The notes below the pieces were generated by a model. That model ran no database searches. It was not told where the DNA came from and saw only the letters and a program-made list of their open reading frames with translations. This document shows, piece after piece, positions 43,565 to 52,184 of a DNA stretch of 56,140 nucleotides. The translations under genes were made by a program, and so were the position numbers. The stretch covers positions 1 through 56,140 of the forward strand of contig JADLEG010000144.1 of assembly GCA_020846275.1 (NCBI GenBank), read 5' to 3'. The number at the start of each line of letters is the position of its first letter. Within the stretch, counting starts at the first letter, position 1. Source of the stretch: Alphaproteobacteria bacterium. Its GTDB lineage: Bacteria; Pseudomonadota; Alphaproteobacteria; JAEULC01.

Positions 43565-44449
43565 CTACCGGTGAAACACGATCGTCCCGCCGAGGCCCGG
43601 CCCGCCATCGACAGAGATCACGCCCGCGACCGACTTGTCGGCCTGCACGCCGCGCTGGTCGAGAAGACGCTCGGTCTCCTTGAGGTCACGCACCCGCACG
43701 CCGTAGGCGGCGACGAAGGGCAGCGGCGCGTTGCCGGCGCGTGGTGTATTGGGGCCGCCCAGCATCGCGGCGCCGCGGTCGAGCCGGAACACGGCGGTCT
43801 GGTCGGGCCGGCGCTCGGGCTTGCGGCCGAGGAAGCGCTCGTAGCGCTGGACGGCCTCGTCGAGGTCGCCGACGACGATGATGACCGAAGCCAGCGCCTG
43901 GGCGCCGTTGGGATGGTCGACCCAGCGGTCCTGCCACAGCAGTTCCGGCGTGTGGTGGATGCAGTACTGGATGCGCCCCTCGGCCATGCCGCCGGGCGCC
44001 GCGCGCACCACCGAGAAGCGCGCCAGGCCTTCGCCGTCCGGCGTGCCGATCTTGCGCGACAGCGCGACCGCGGGCGGCGGGTCGAAACCGTTCTGCCGGA
44101 GGCGGTTGACCACGCGCTCCGGGTCGTGCTCGCCGAAGCAGACGATGTGCAGGCCCACGTAGCGCGCCATGCCCTGGCGCAGCGCCTGGGCGTTCGGCGT
44201 CTCGGCCCCCTTCTCGACCCCCAGCACCTCGATCTAGCCCTCGCGCAGCATGACGCAGCGGTTGCCGGTGCCGGCCGGCGCCGGCGCGTCGCCGGGCTTG
44301 GGCGGCAGGCGCTGGCTGGAATAGGGCGTCAGCGTGAAGCCGAGCTGCTCCATGCGCCACGACGCCGGCTCGATGTCCGGCACCCAGTGCGCGACGTGGT
44401 CGAGCGCGATGCCGCCCGGGCGGGGAACCTGGTTTGCTGCGGCGCTCAT
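43565..44449 (-). pseudogene. VOC family (glyoxalase-like) protein interrupted by an in-frame TAG
   Basis: One continuous frame of 294 codons encodes a vicinal-oxygen-chelate protein, but codon 72 is TAG (44234-44236). Before it stands IALDHVAHWVPDIEPASWRM, the first metal-site half; after it the frame continues without loss as IEVLGVEKGAETPNAQALR and later ASVIIVVGDLDEAVQRYERF, the second VOC half. The break falls in the stretch that usually reads REGYIEVL, so TAG most likely replaced a tyrosine codon by one base. The ATG overlaps the stop of the enolase-superfamily gene (ATGA). Either the gene is dead, or the base is a sequencing error, or restart occurs at the GTG at 44227. Confidence 0.85.
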
Positions 44450-45570
44450 TTGAACGTCTCCACGGCATAGTGGCGCACGCGGTCCTCGTCGACCTTGATG
44501 CCGAGGCCGGGCGTGCGCGGCACGACCACGCGGCCCTTGATCGCCGGGAAGGGCTCGGCCAGCAGGTCGCGCTCGAGGAAATAGGTTGCCTGGTAGAACT
44601 CGCAGCCCAGCGAGATGTTGGGCGTGGCGGCGATCATGTGCGTGCCGGCGAGATGCGCGATGCCGGTCTCGAACATGTCGCCGCCGTAGCAGGCGATGCC
44701 CGCCGCCTCGCAGATCGCGGCGATCTTGCGCCCCGCCAACATGCCGCCGTGCTTCATGATCTTGGTGGAGACCAAGTCGGCCATGCGCTGGCTGGCGACC
44801 GTCAGCGCGTCGGTCGGCGTGAACACGCTCTCGTCCGCCAGGACCGGCGTATCGAGCGCGCGGGTGATCTCGGCCAGCGCCGCGCGCTGGTTGCCAGGGA
44901 CGGGCTGCTCGATGAAGGTCGGCTTGAACGCCTCGACATCGCGCAATTGGCGGATCGCGTCATGCGCCTCCATGCCTTGGTTGTAGTCGATGCGCAGCTC
45001 GGCGTCGGCCGGGATCTCCTTGCGGAAGCGCTCCATGCGCGTGAGGTCCTGGGCGTGGCCGGCGAAGCCGGTCTTCATCTTGAACAGGCGCAGCCCCTCG
45101 CCGTACAGGCGCTTCACCGTGTCCATGTCGCGGTCGAAATCGGGATCGGCGACCGAGAAGGACAGCGGGATGTCGTCGCGGCAGCGCCCGCCCAGGAGCT
45201 CGGCGATCGGCAGGCCCGACGCTTGGCCCACGATGTCGAACAGCGCCATCTCCATCGCCGCCTTGGCCTCGGGATGGCCGACGACCGCATGGTCGGCCTT
45301 TCCCATCAGTTCCTCGATCCGCGTCGGATCGGCGCCCACGAGGATCGGCCGCAGGTAGACATTCAGCGCCGCCGTGCAGGCCTCGATCGTGCCGGTGAAC
45401 ACGGCCCATGGCGCCGCGTCGCCCCAGCCCGTGATGCCGGCATCCGTCTCGAGCTTCAGGATCGCGTTCTTGACCGAGCCTTCCACGTCGCCAGAGCCGT
45501 GGCGGCGCTTGATGCGGACGGGAATGCGGGTGACGTAAACGGTAAGGGCGGTGATGCGGATCGGATTCAT
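44446..45570 (-). CDS. enolase-superfamily enzyme (muconate cycloisomerase/mandelate racemase-like)
   Basis: A 374-residue two-domain enzyme: a capping domain (1-130) and a (beta/alpha)7beta barrel. The first catalytic lysine motif is LFKMKTG (KxK, about 163-169). Metal ligands follow as D in RIDYNQG, E in IEQPVPG and DE in LADESVF; the second lysine is in STKIMKHGG. This order fits the muconate-lactonising subgroup, which includes cycloisomerases, dipeptide epimerases and o-succinylbenzoate synthases. It leads a two-gene operon with the broken VOC gene, so it may once have served a ring-cleavage or lactone pathway. Confidence 0.9.
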   Translation of the reverse strand: MNPIRITALTVYVTRIPVRIKRRHGSGDVEGSVKNAILKLETDAGITGWGDAAPWAVFTGTIEACTAALNVYLRPILVGADPTRIEELMGKADHAVVGHPEAKAAMEMALFDIVGQASGLPIAELLGGRCRDDIPLSFSVADPDFDRDMDTVKRLYGEGLRLFKMKTGFAGHAQDLTRMERFRKEIPADAELRIDYNQGMEAHDAIRQLRDVEAFKPTFIEQPVPGNQRAALAEITRALDTPVLADESVFTPTDALTVASQRMADLVSTKIMKHGGMLAGRKIAAICEAAGIACYGGDMFETGIAHLAGTHMIAATPNISLGCEFYQATYFLERDLLAEPFPAIKGRVVVPRTPGLGIKVDEDRVRHYAVETFK

Positions 45571-45677
45571 GGCTTCCTGGGGGCAGGCGATGGCGGGACC
45601 CCACGTTGCCGCATCCGGCCCGTCGCGACAAGCAACCGCTCGTTGACCCCCCCATCGGGCGCGCCTAGCGTCGAGCC

Positions 45678-46808
45678 ATGAGCGCTTCCCCGATCGTCGT
45701 CATCGGCGCCGGCCCGGCCGGCGCGTCGGCCGCTCTTCACCTGGCAGGAAGCGGCGCCGAGGTGCTGCTGATCGACGACCGGGCGGAGGCCGGGGGCACG
45801 GCCTTTCCGCCGCTGTCCGACGACGAAGCCGCGTTCCTGTGGCCCGACCGCGCCTATCGCGGCGAGGCGCTGCGCCAGGGACTGCGCGACCGCGCCGACC
45901 GGATCACCCATTGGCGTAGCCGGCGGGTCGAGGCGATCCGCGCGGATCGCACGCTGTCGGTTCGCGATCGGGAGTCGGGCAGCCTGACGGACGTCGGCGC
46001 CGAGGCCGTGATCCTGGCCACCGGCGCGGATAAGATCGCCACGCGGATGCAAGGCGCATCGCTGCCCGGCGCGATGTCGCTCTGCGATCCCGAGGGGCTG
46101 GTCGCTGCCGCCCGCGAGCGGCCGGGCGCGCGGATCGTGCTGGCGGGAAGCGGGCCGCTGCTGTGGTTCACCGCCGCGCGCTGCGCCTCGGCGCGACTTG
46201 CGCTTGCCGCCGTCATCGACGCGGCGGCCTTGCCCGGTCCGCGCCACCTGCTGCGCTTTCTCGTCCAGCCTGGCCTGTTGTCGCAGGGCCTGGGCTGGAT
46301 GCGCGCGGTATGGAGCAGCGATGCACGGATATACCGCCGGCACGCTGCGACGGCGATCCTGGGCCGAGGCCGCGTGCAGGCGGTCGCGGTCGCGCCGTTG
46401 GGCGACGGCGCCCCGCCGCATCGGATCGATGCGGACCTTGTCGCCATCGGTTTCGGCGTGCAGCCAGCGATCGCGATGCTGCAGGCAGCCGGCGCCGCCG
46501 TCGACCAAGACACGCGGCGCGGCCTTTGGCTTCTGCGCCGCGACGAGGATCTGCAGACCAGCCTGCCCGGCATCTTCGCCGCCGGCGACGCGGGCGCGGC
46601 GGACGGCGCGGATGCCGCGCTCGCCGAAGGCGCCATCGTTGGCGAAGCCGTGCTGCGGCGGTCGGGGCGTCCCGTCGGTGCCGCGCTGGCCGCCGCCGCC
46701 GTGGAGGCGCGCCGTCGACGCCGGTCGCTGTCGGCCTTCGTCGCGGCGCTCGACGACTGGGCCGGACCGCGCCCCGCGTTGTCCGGCGGAGATCAGCGCG
46801 AGACGTAG
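45678..46808 (+). CDS. FAD-dependent NAD(P)-disulfide-type oxidoreductase
   Basis: A 376-residue flavoprotein. The FAD site is VVIGAGPAGASAALHLAGSG (about 6-25), the second strand acid LLIDD, then VILATGADK, a second dinucleotide fold (RIVLAGSGPLLWFTA) and the FAD-closing LPGIFAAGDAGAADG. It resembles HcnB/opine-oxidase-A-like subunits in layout but stops before the C-terminal Fe-S (BFD-like) domain usual in those. Partner subunits are not adjacent. The last 16 bp overlap the convergent gene. Confidence 0.82.
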   Translation: MSASPIVVIGAGPAGASAALHLAGSGAEVLLIDDRAEAGGTAFPPLSDDEAAFLWPDRAYRGEALRQGLRDRADRITHWRSRRVEAIRADRTLSVRDRESGSLTDVGAEAVILATGADKIATRMQGASLPGAMSLCDPEGLVAAARERPGARIVLAGSGPLLWFTAARCASARLALAAVIDAAALPGPRHLLRFLVQPGLLSQGLGWMRAVWSSDARIYRRHAATAILGRGRVQAVAVAPLGDGAPPHRIDADLVAIGFGVQPAIAMLQAAGAAVDQDTRRGLWLLRRDEDLQTSLPGIFAAGDAGAADGADAALAEGAIVGEAVLRRSGRPVGAALAAAAVEARRRRRSLSAFVAALDDWAGPRPALSGGDQRET

Positions 46809-48181
46809 CAGATATTGGCGAAGGTGGTGCCGTCCTCGGCCGGCTCGAAATCCACCGAGATGCGGTAGTCCTTGCGCGGCTTGAACTGCAGCACTTCCTT
46901 GCCGCCCTGCGCATAGGCCTTCTCGGGCGCCAGCGAGAAGCGCCGCGTCGCCGCCGTCAGCAGGTCCAGCTTGCGCACGCCGAACATCGACGCGCAGCAG
47001 CGGGTCTTCAGACTGTCGTAGAACACCAGTACCTGCTCGGGCGGGGCCTCGGGCGTGGTCCAGGCGAAATCGAACCCGCCGCCGATCATGGCCGCCTGCA
47101 GCGGCCGCCATTTCTGCTGCTGCGCGCGCGCCAGCACGTCGGTGGGCTGCGCGCGGGTCTGGTAGCAGGCATCGGCGAAGGCGACCGTGAGCGTGTTCTC
47201 GAGCACCCGTTTGTTGGGGTCCCAGGCGGCGATCGCCGCCTGGCCGGGGAAGACCGTCTGCGCGGCGCCATCCTTGGCCGCGCGCGGACCCGCCGCCGGC
47301 GCGCCGGGCGCGGGGGCCGAGGGGCGCGCTGCGGCGGGCGGGGAACCCGGCGCCGCCGGGCTTGCCGTTGGTGGACTCGCCGCGGGGGGACTCGCCGCAG
47401 AAGGACTCGCCGCAGGCGGGATTGCCTGGGCCACGATCGCCGGATCGGCCTTGGCCGGCTCGGCCGGCACGGGATTGGCCGGCACGGGATCGGCCGGCGC
47501 GGCATCGGCGGGCGCGGCATCGGCGGGCGCCGGAGTGGCGGCTTGCGCGGATGCGGCCGGCGGATCGACGGGCGGGGGTGCAGGGAGAGCCGCTGGCGCC
47601 GCCGCCGGCGGCGCGGCCGCCAGGACCGGCGGCGGCATCAGCCTCACATCGGAGATCGTGACCGAGATCGGCCCGCGCTGGACCACGTTCGCCGCCTGGC
47701 GCAGGCGCAGGGTCGCGCTGCGGTTGTCGTAGACCAGGGAATAGACCCGCGTGCGCCAGTTGTTGGCGACCTCGTCGTTCGCCGCCCTGATCGACAGGCG
47801 ATCCTCGAGCAGCTTGGCGAAGGCGGCGACATCGACGTCCTGGGCCACCACGCCGCAATGCCCCTTGGCGTCCAGCCCCAGGATGATCGAGCCGCGCTCG
47901 GAGGGCACGTACCAGGCTTCGTCGGTGCCCAGGCGCTTGATCAGCTCGGGCGCGACTGGGGCATACTTCATCTCGCGCGCGCCGTCCTTGACCAGCTTCG
48001 GGTTGGCCATGTTCGCCAGGCAATGGACGCGGAACCCGTCGAAGGCCTCGCGCGCCATCGGCTCGACCGGATCGGTCGCCTGGGCCCATGCCGGGCCGGG
48101 CCATAGCACCTGGCCGAGCCACAGCGCCGCGCCGGCGGCAAGCGCGGCGGTCGACGCGAAACACATTCTGGCCACGCGCAT
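46793..48181 (-). CDS. secreted two-domain protein with long Pro/Ala linker, unknown function
   Basis: A 462-residue exported protein. The signal peptide ends near AWA-QATDP (residue 33). Domain 1 (about 40-180) and domain 2 (about 325-462) look like diverged copies: each opens with a helix pattern F-x-x-x-C (FRVHCLANM, FADACYQTR), has a GG/GH turn and a middle YDN/YDS strand. Between them lies a Pro/Ala/Ser linker (184-305) built from 5-residue repeats such as PADAA and SPPAA. Cysteine pairs (C54/C109, C339, C395/C396, C458) suggest disulfides. I do not recognise the family. An upstream extension of the frame exists but the signal peptide fixes the start. Confidence 0.72.
   Translation of the reverse strand: MRVARMCFASTAALAAGAALWLGQVLWPGPAWAQATDPVEPMAREAFDGFRVHCLANMANPKLVKDGAREMKYAPVAPELIKRLGTDEAWYVPSERGSIILGLDAKGHCGVVAQDVDVAAFAKLLEDRLSIRAANDEVANNWRTRVYSLVYDNRSATLRLRQAANVVQRGPISVTISDVRLMPPPVLAAAPPAAAPAALPAPPPVDPPAASAQAATPAPADAAPADAAPADPVPANPVPAEPAKADPAIVAQAIPPAASPSAASPPAASPPTASPAAPGSPPAAARPSAPAPGAPAAGPRAAKDGAAQTVFPGQAAIAAWDPNKRVLENTLTVAFADACYQTRAQPTDVLARAQQQKWRPLQAAMIGGGFDFAWTTPEAPPEQVLVFYDSLKTRCCASMFGVRKLDLLTAATRRFSLAPEKAYAQGGKEVLQFKPRKDYRISVDFEPAEDGTTFANICYVSR
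47373..47417. repeat. 15-bp tandem repeat in the linker (Ser-Pro units)
   Basis: Three near-identical 15-nt units beginning GGACTCGCCGC lie head to tail at 47373, 47388 and 47403. On the coding (minus) strand they specify SPPAA-like pentapeptides of the linker in the two-domain protein, so copy number could change by slippage without shifting the frame. Confidence 0.7.
47446..47535. repeat. 15-bp tandem repeat in the linker (Pro-Ala-Asp units)
   Basis: Six 15-nt units of the form CGGCCGGCACGGGAT run from 47446 to 47535 with a few substitutions between them. On the minus strand they encode PADAA/PADPV/PANPV-like pentapeptides. The period of 15 keeps the reading frame. Confidence 0.75.
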
Positions 48182-48338
48182 GAAGCTCAACGGCGCAATC
48201 CGTGCTGATCGATACCCGGGAAACCCGCCAGCGAATGATGGACGGCCGGCCACTTCATGACAAGCTTTCCGGCAGGGAAGGGCTGCTCTAGACTGCCGAT
48301 CCATCGGACCCGCGACGCCCTGGAAGGTTTCGCCCGAC

Positions 48339-49394
48339 GTGTCCCTGTTCCACCGTACCCCGCCGGGCCGCGCCGGCCCGCGCCGCGTCGCCTTGGGCTG
48401 CGCGCTGGCGATCGTGGCGGCCTGCATGGCCGTTGCGCAGGACGTGCGGTTCTTCCGCATCGGCACCGGCTCGGCCAGCGGCTCGTACTTCCCGATCGGC
48501 GGCGTGATCGCCGGCGCGATCTCCAATCCGCCCGGATCGCGCGAATGTGACAAGGGCGGAAGCTGCGGCGTGCCGGGCCTGCTGGCCGCCGCGCAATCGA
48601 CCCAGGGCCCAGTCGAGAATATCGCGCTGATCGCCAAGGGCTCGCTCGATTCCGGACTGGCGCCGGCCGACCTTGCCTACTGGGCGTTTCACGGGACCGG
48701 CCCCTACGCCGACAAGGGCGCGGTCAAGAACCTGCGGGCCATCGCCAATCTCTATTCCGAGATGATCCATGTCGTCGTGCGCGCGAATTCGGACATCCAG
48801 AACATCCGCGACCTGAAGCTGCGGCGCGTGTCGGTAGGGGAACAGGCGTCAGGCACGCTGGTCAACGCGCGCGCGGTGCTGAAGACCTATGGCCTGTCCG
48901 AGCTGGACATCCTGCCGTTCTATCTGCAGCCCGGGCCGGCCGCCGACCTGCTGGCGAATGACGGCATCGACGCCTTCTTCGTCAATGCCGGGCCGCCGGT
49001 GGGGGCAATCGCCGAGCTTGCGCGCGCGACGCCGATCCGGCTTCTGTCGATCGCCGGCGGCGAGCGCGAGGAGCTGCTCAAGAGCTATCCGTTCCTGTCC
49101 GCGCGGATCATTCCCGGCGGCACCTACGAGAACGTGTCGGGGGTCGAGACGCTGGCCGTCGGCGTGCAGTACCTGGCTGCGGCCGAGCTGGACGAGAAGC
49201 TGGTCTATGGCATCACGCGCGCCCTGTGGCACCCGAATGCGCAGAAGTTGTGGGAGAATGTCGGGCCGCTGGCGCAGACCGTGAAGCTGGAATCGGCGCT
49301 CGACGGGCTGGGCGTGGCGCTCCATCCCGGCGCCGCGCAGTTCTATGCCGAGAAGAGCCTGATGCCCCGCGACGCCAAGCCGGCCTCGCCCTGA
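48339..49394 (+). CDS. TAXI family TRAP solute-binding protein (orphan)
   Basis: A 351-residue periplasmic binding protein. An N-terminal signal/anchor (ALGCALAIVAACMAVAQ) is followed by FFRIGTGSASGSYFPIGGVIAG, the TAXI hallmark, and CDKGGSCGVPGLLAAAQST, whose cysteine pair (C70/C76 region) marks a common subtype and may form a disulfide. The C-terminus has ALHPGAAQFYAEKSLMP. The start is GTG. No TRAP permease is adjacent, so it may use a permease elsewhere or sense a solute. It is distinct from the TAXI protein at 39674. Confidence 0.9.
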   Translation: MSLFHRTPPGRAGPRRVALGCALAIVAACMAVAQDVRFFRIGTGSASGSYFPIGGVIAGAISNPPGSRECDKGGSCGVPGLLAAAQSTQGPVENIALIAKGSLDSGLAPADLAYWAFHGTGPYADKGAVKNLRAIANLYSEMIHVVVRANSDIQNIRDLKLRRVSVGEQASGTLVNARAVLKTYGLSELDILPFYLQPGPAADLLANDGIDAFFVNAGPPVGAIAELARATPIRLLSIAGGEREELLKSYPFLSARIIPGGTYENVSGVETLAVGVQYLAAAELDEKLVYGITRALWHPNAQKLWENVGPLAQTVKLESALDGLGVALHPGAAQFYAEKSLMPRDAKPASP

Positions 49395-49408
49395 CCGGTG
49401 CGCGGCCC

Positions 49409-50032
49409 TTACGCTGCCGCGGTCCATTCCTTCATAGCCGGCAGCTCCACGATCGATTTCACGTAAGCCGTCGACACGTCGTCGAGCTTGACGCCGTAGG
49501 TCACGAAGCGCGTGCCCACCGGCGCATACATCGCGTCGGCGATCGTGAAGGCGCCGAACAGGAACGGCTTGCCCGTCTTGGCGCCGAATTCGCGGCGGCA
49601 CTGGTTCCACAGCTCCTGGACCCGGGCGATGTTGGCCGCGAGCTCGGGCGTCATCGGCGGCGTCGGGTGACGGGCCTTGACGTCCATCGACATCGCCGCG
49701 CGCAAGGGGCCGAAGCCCGAGTGCATCTCGGCCGAGACCGAGCGCGCGCGAGCGCGGGCCGCCTTGTCCGCCGGCCATAGCTGGGCTTGCGGAAACGTCT
49801 CGGCCAGATATTCGCAGATCGCCAGCGAATCCCAGATCGCAAGCCCGTCATGCTTGAGGACCGGTACGTGCCCGGACGGCGCGTGCTTCAGCGCCTCGGC
49901 GCGCGTGTTCGGCTGGCGCAGCGCGACCAGCGTCTCCGTGAACGGGACGCCGGCGGCCTTCAGCACCAGCCAGGGGCGCAAGGACCAGGACGACCAGGCC
50001 TTGTTGCCGATGACGAGTTCCAATCCAGCCAT
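49409..50032 (-). CDS. glutathione S-transferase family protein
   Basis: A 207-residue cytosolic GST. The thioredoxin-like N-domain opens with LELVIGNKAWSSWSLRPWLVL, with SSWS as the usual catalytic-serine stretch of bacterial GSTs of this group, then GHVPVLKHDGLAIWDSLAICEYL, the glutathione gamma-Glu site. The C-terminal helical domain has FGAFTIADAMYAPVGTRF. It is convergent with the TAXI gene, separated by 14 nt. Confidence 0.9.
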   Translation of the reverse strand: MAGLELVIGNKAWSSWSLRPWLVLKAAGVPFTETLVALRQPNTRAEALKHAPSGHVPVLKHDGLAIWDSLAICEYLAETFPQAQLWPADKAARARARSVSAEMHSGFGPLRAAMSMDVKARHPTPPMTPELAANIARVQELWNQCRREFGAKTGKPFLFGAFTIADAMYAPVGTRFVTYGVKLDDVSTAYVKSIVELPAMKEWTAAA

Positions 50033-50198
50033 GAAGGCGCGCTCCGTGCTTCGACAAAGGGGCGCGATTGTCGCCGTGCGGCCCCCGTGATGACAAGCCC
50101 CGCACCAGCCGCCCGTGTCCCCAAGTGCTCGTATATGACGGTGTTGTTGCTGATCGATGAAGTATTTATGCAATACGAAGAGATGCGCAAGTTTCTCT

Positions 50199-50221
50199 TT
50201 GACAATACATCGATCTATTGT
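50199..50221 (+). promoter_or_regulatory. candidate promoter/operator upstream of the LpxH-like gene
   Basis: In a strongly AT-rich island (about 50130-50265) the sequence TTGACA (50199-50204) is a perfect sigma70 -35 box. Overlapping it is a perfect inverted repeat ACAATA (50202-50207), N8, TATTGT (50216-50221). A regulator bound there would block the promoter. A matching -10 at the ideal distance is not clear, so promoter strength is uncertain. Confidence 0.4.
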
Positions 50222-50271
50222 ATGGAAGCCAATGAAACAGGCCGTACCTTGGCAGGTATAGAAACGACGCC

Positions 50272-51072
50272 ATGGCACCGGACGGCAGCGAGCGGCACGA
50301 CCGGCCCCTGCGGCTCTACCGCAGCATCTTCATCTCCGACGTGCATCTGGGCACGCGGGGGTGCAAGGCCGAATTCCTGCTGGATTTCCTGCGCCACACC
50401 GAATCCGACTACCTCTACCTCGTCGGCGACATGATCGACGGCTGGCGCCTGAAGCGCGCCTGGTACTGGCACCAGAGCCACAACGACGTCGTGCAGAAGC
50501 TGCTGCGCAAGGCGCGCAAGGGCACCCGCGTGATCTACGTGCCCGGCAACCACGACGAGGTGCTGCGCGACTACCTGGACGTCCATCTGGGCGGCGTGCA
50601 GGTGGTCGGCGAGACGGTGCACGAAACGGCCGACGGGCGGCGCCTGCTGGTGACCCGTGGCGACGCCTTCGACGCGGTGGTGCGCTACGCGCCCTGGCTG
50701 GCGCGGCTGGGCGATCATGCCTACACCGTGGCGCTGGCCGCCAACAACGCGCTGAACCGGGTGCGTCGGCGGCTCGGCTATTCCTACTGGTCCTTCTCGG
50801 CGTTCCTCAAGGGCAAGGTCAAGAACGCGGTGCGCTACGTCGACGATTTCGAGCTGGCGCTGGCGGCCGAAGCGCGCCGGCGCGGGCTGGACGGCGTGGT
50901 CTGCGGGCACATCCACAAGGCCGAGATCCGCGAGGTCGCCGGGATTCTCTACTGCAACGACGGCGATTGGGTGGAGAGCTGCACCGCGCTGGTCGAGACG
51001 CACCAGGGCGCGCTGTCGATCGTCCACTGGGTGGGAGAGCGGCAATTGAACCTGTACGAGACCGTCGCGTGA
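50272..51072 (+). CDS. LpxH-like metallophosphoesterase (UDP-2,3-diacylglucosamine diphosphatase family), one metal ligand altered
   Basis: A 266-residue calcineurin-like phosphoesterase of the UDP-2,3-diacylglucosamine diphosphatase type, acting at the cytoplasmic face in lipid A or related lipid metabolism. Metal motifs are SDVHLG (D23, H25), GDMIDGW (D53), GNHDE (N93, H94) and GHIH (212, 214). The usual HGDxFD motif reads TRGDAFD: R129 stands where a metal-binding histidine is expected. The following GT4 gene starts at the stop codon (GTGA) or 11 nt later, a pairing common in alphaproteobacteria. Confidence 0.85.
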   Translation: MAPDGSERHDRPLRLYRSIFISDVHLGTRGCKAEFLLDFLRHTESDYLYLVGDMIDGWRLKRAWYWHQSHNDVVQKLLRKARKGTRVIYVPGNHDEVLRDYLDVHLGGVQVVGETVHETADGRRLLVTRGDAFDAVVRYAPWLARLGDHAYTVALAANNALNRVRRRLGYSYWSFSAFLKGKVKNAVRYVDDFELALAAEARRRGLDGVVCGHIHKAEIREVAGILYCNDGDWVESCTALVETHQGALSIVHWVGERQLNLYETVA

Positions 51073-51083
51073 GCGGGGATGCG

Positions 51084-52084
51084 ATGCGCATCGCCATCGT
51101 GACCGATGCCTGGTGGCCGCAAGTCAACGGCGTGGTGCGCACCCTGACGCAGACGCGCCGCGAGCTGGAGGCGCTGGGCCATAGCGTCCTGATGGTGACG
51201 CCCGAGGGGTTCCGCACCCTGCCCTGCCCGACCTATCCCGATATCCGCCTGTCGATCCTGCCGGGCCGCAGGGTCGGGCGGATGATCGCGCAATTCCGCC
51301 CAGACGCGGTGCACATCGCGACCGAGGGGCCGCTGGGATGGGCGGCGCGGCGCTGGTGCCTGAAGCACGGCATCGGCTTCACCACCGCGTATCACACCCG
51401 GTTTCCCGAGTATGTCTGGCACCGCTTCCGCGTGCCCCTGTCCTGGACCTACGCCATGCTGCGGCGGTTCCACGGGCTGGCCACGCGGGTGATGGTGCCG
51501 ACGGACACGGTCAAGCGCGACCTGGAGCAATGGGGCTTCCGGCGCGTGGTTCTGTGGTCGCGCGGCGTCGACACCGAGATGTTCAGGCCCGGCGATCGCG
51601 CGGGGCTGGACGATCCGCGGCCGATCTTCCTCTATGTCGCCGCGTCGCGGCGGAAAAGGATGTCGAGGCGTTCCTGGCGCTCGATCTGCCCGGCACGAAA
51701 TGGGTCGTGGGCGAAGGGCCGCAGCTGGCCGAGCTGCGTGCCCAGTATCCCGACGCGCGCTATGGCGGCATCCTGCCGCAGCCGGAGCTGGCGAAGTTCT
51801 ACGACGCCGCCGACGTGTTCGTGTTTCCCTCGCGAACCGACACGTTCGGCCTGGTGCTGCTGGAAGCGATGGCCTGCGGCCTGCCGGTCGCAGCCCTGCC
51901 GGTGACGGGGCCGGTCGACGTGCTGGGCGGGTCGGCCGGCGCCGCGCTGGACCAGGACCTGCGCGCCGCCTGCCTGAAGGCGCTGACCCTCTCGCGCGAG
52001 GCGGCCCGCGCGCACGCGCTGGGCTTTTCCTGGGCCGCCTGCACGCGCCAGTTCGTCGGCCACCTGCGGCCGCTGGCCGCGTAG
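51084..52084 (+). pseudogene. GT4 glycosyltransferase split by a 1-nt frameshift
   Basis: The N-terminal half of a GT4 enzyme (MRIAIVTDAWWPQVNGVVRT, then HTRFPEYVWHRFRVP and GVDTEMFRPGD) ends near 51635, and the C-terminal half (VAAEKDVEAFLALD, FYDAADVFVFPSRTDTFGLV, LEAMACGLPVAALP) continues in the next frame to 52084. At 51638-51646 the sequence reads GTCGCCGCGTC where GTCGGCCGCGTC would restore YVGRVAAEKDVEAF, so one G is missing. This is a true mutation or a sequencing error. GCGGGG precedes the ATG; GTG at 51069 is an alternative. The intact enzyme would be a mannosyl- or related transferase paired with the LpxH-like gene. Confidence 0.88.
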
Positions 52085-52184
52085 CCCATTCAAGAATCCG
52101 TCACGGAACCGAAATCCGCGCGCCACGGCGGGCGGCGATGATCGCCGCGAGAGAGAAATCCCACCAGCGCGAAGGAGAACGGAC

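Noticed and set aside
44234..44236. In-frame TAG as a pyrrolysine or recoding codon
   Set aside because: VOC proteins have no known pyrrolysine use, no pyl genes are in the window, and tyrosine is expected here; a plain nonsense change is simpler.
47373..47535. CRISPR-like regular repeats
   Set aside because: Units are 15 bp, contiguous without spacers, in frame within a coding linker.
46163..48106. 647-codon plus-strand frame over the FAD oxidoreductase end and the two-domain protein
   Set aside because: Arg/Gly-rich repeats mirror the Pro/Ala linker on the other strand; no plausible fold.
50048..50057. GCTTCGACAA, resembling one arm of the 15-bp hairpin repeat
   Set aside because: Only ten bases match and no second arm is nearby.
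50135..50434. ATG-initiated frame starting MTVLLLIDEVFMQYEEM in the AT-rich island
   Set aside because: The first 50 residues look protein-like, but the frame then runs out of phase through the LpxH-like gene and no ribosome-binding site precedes it.
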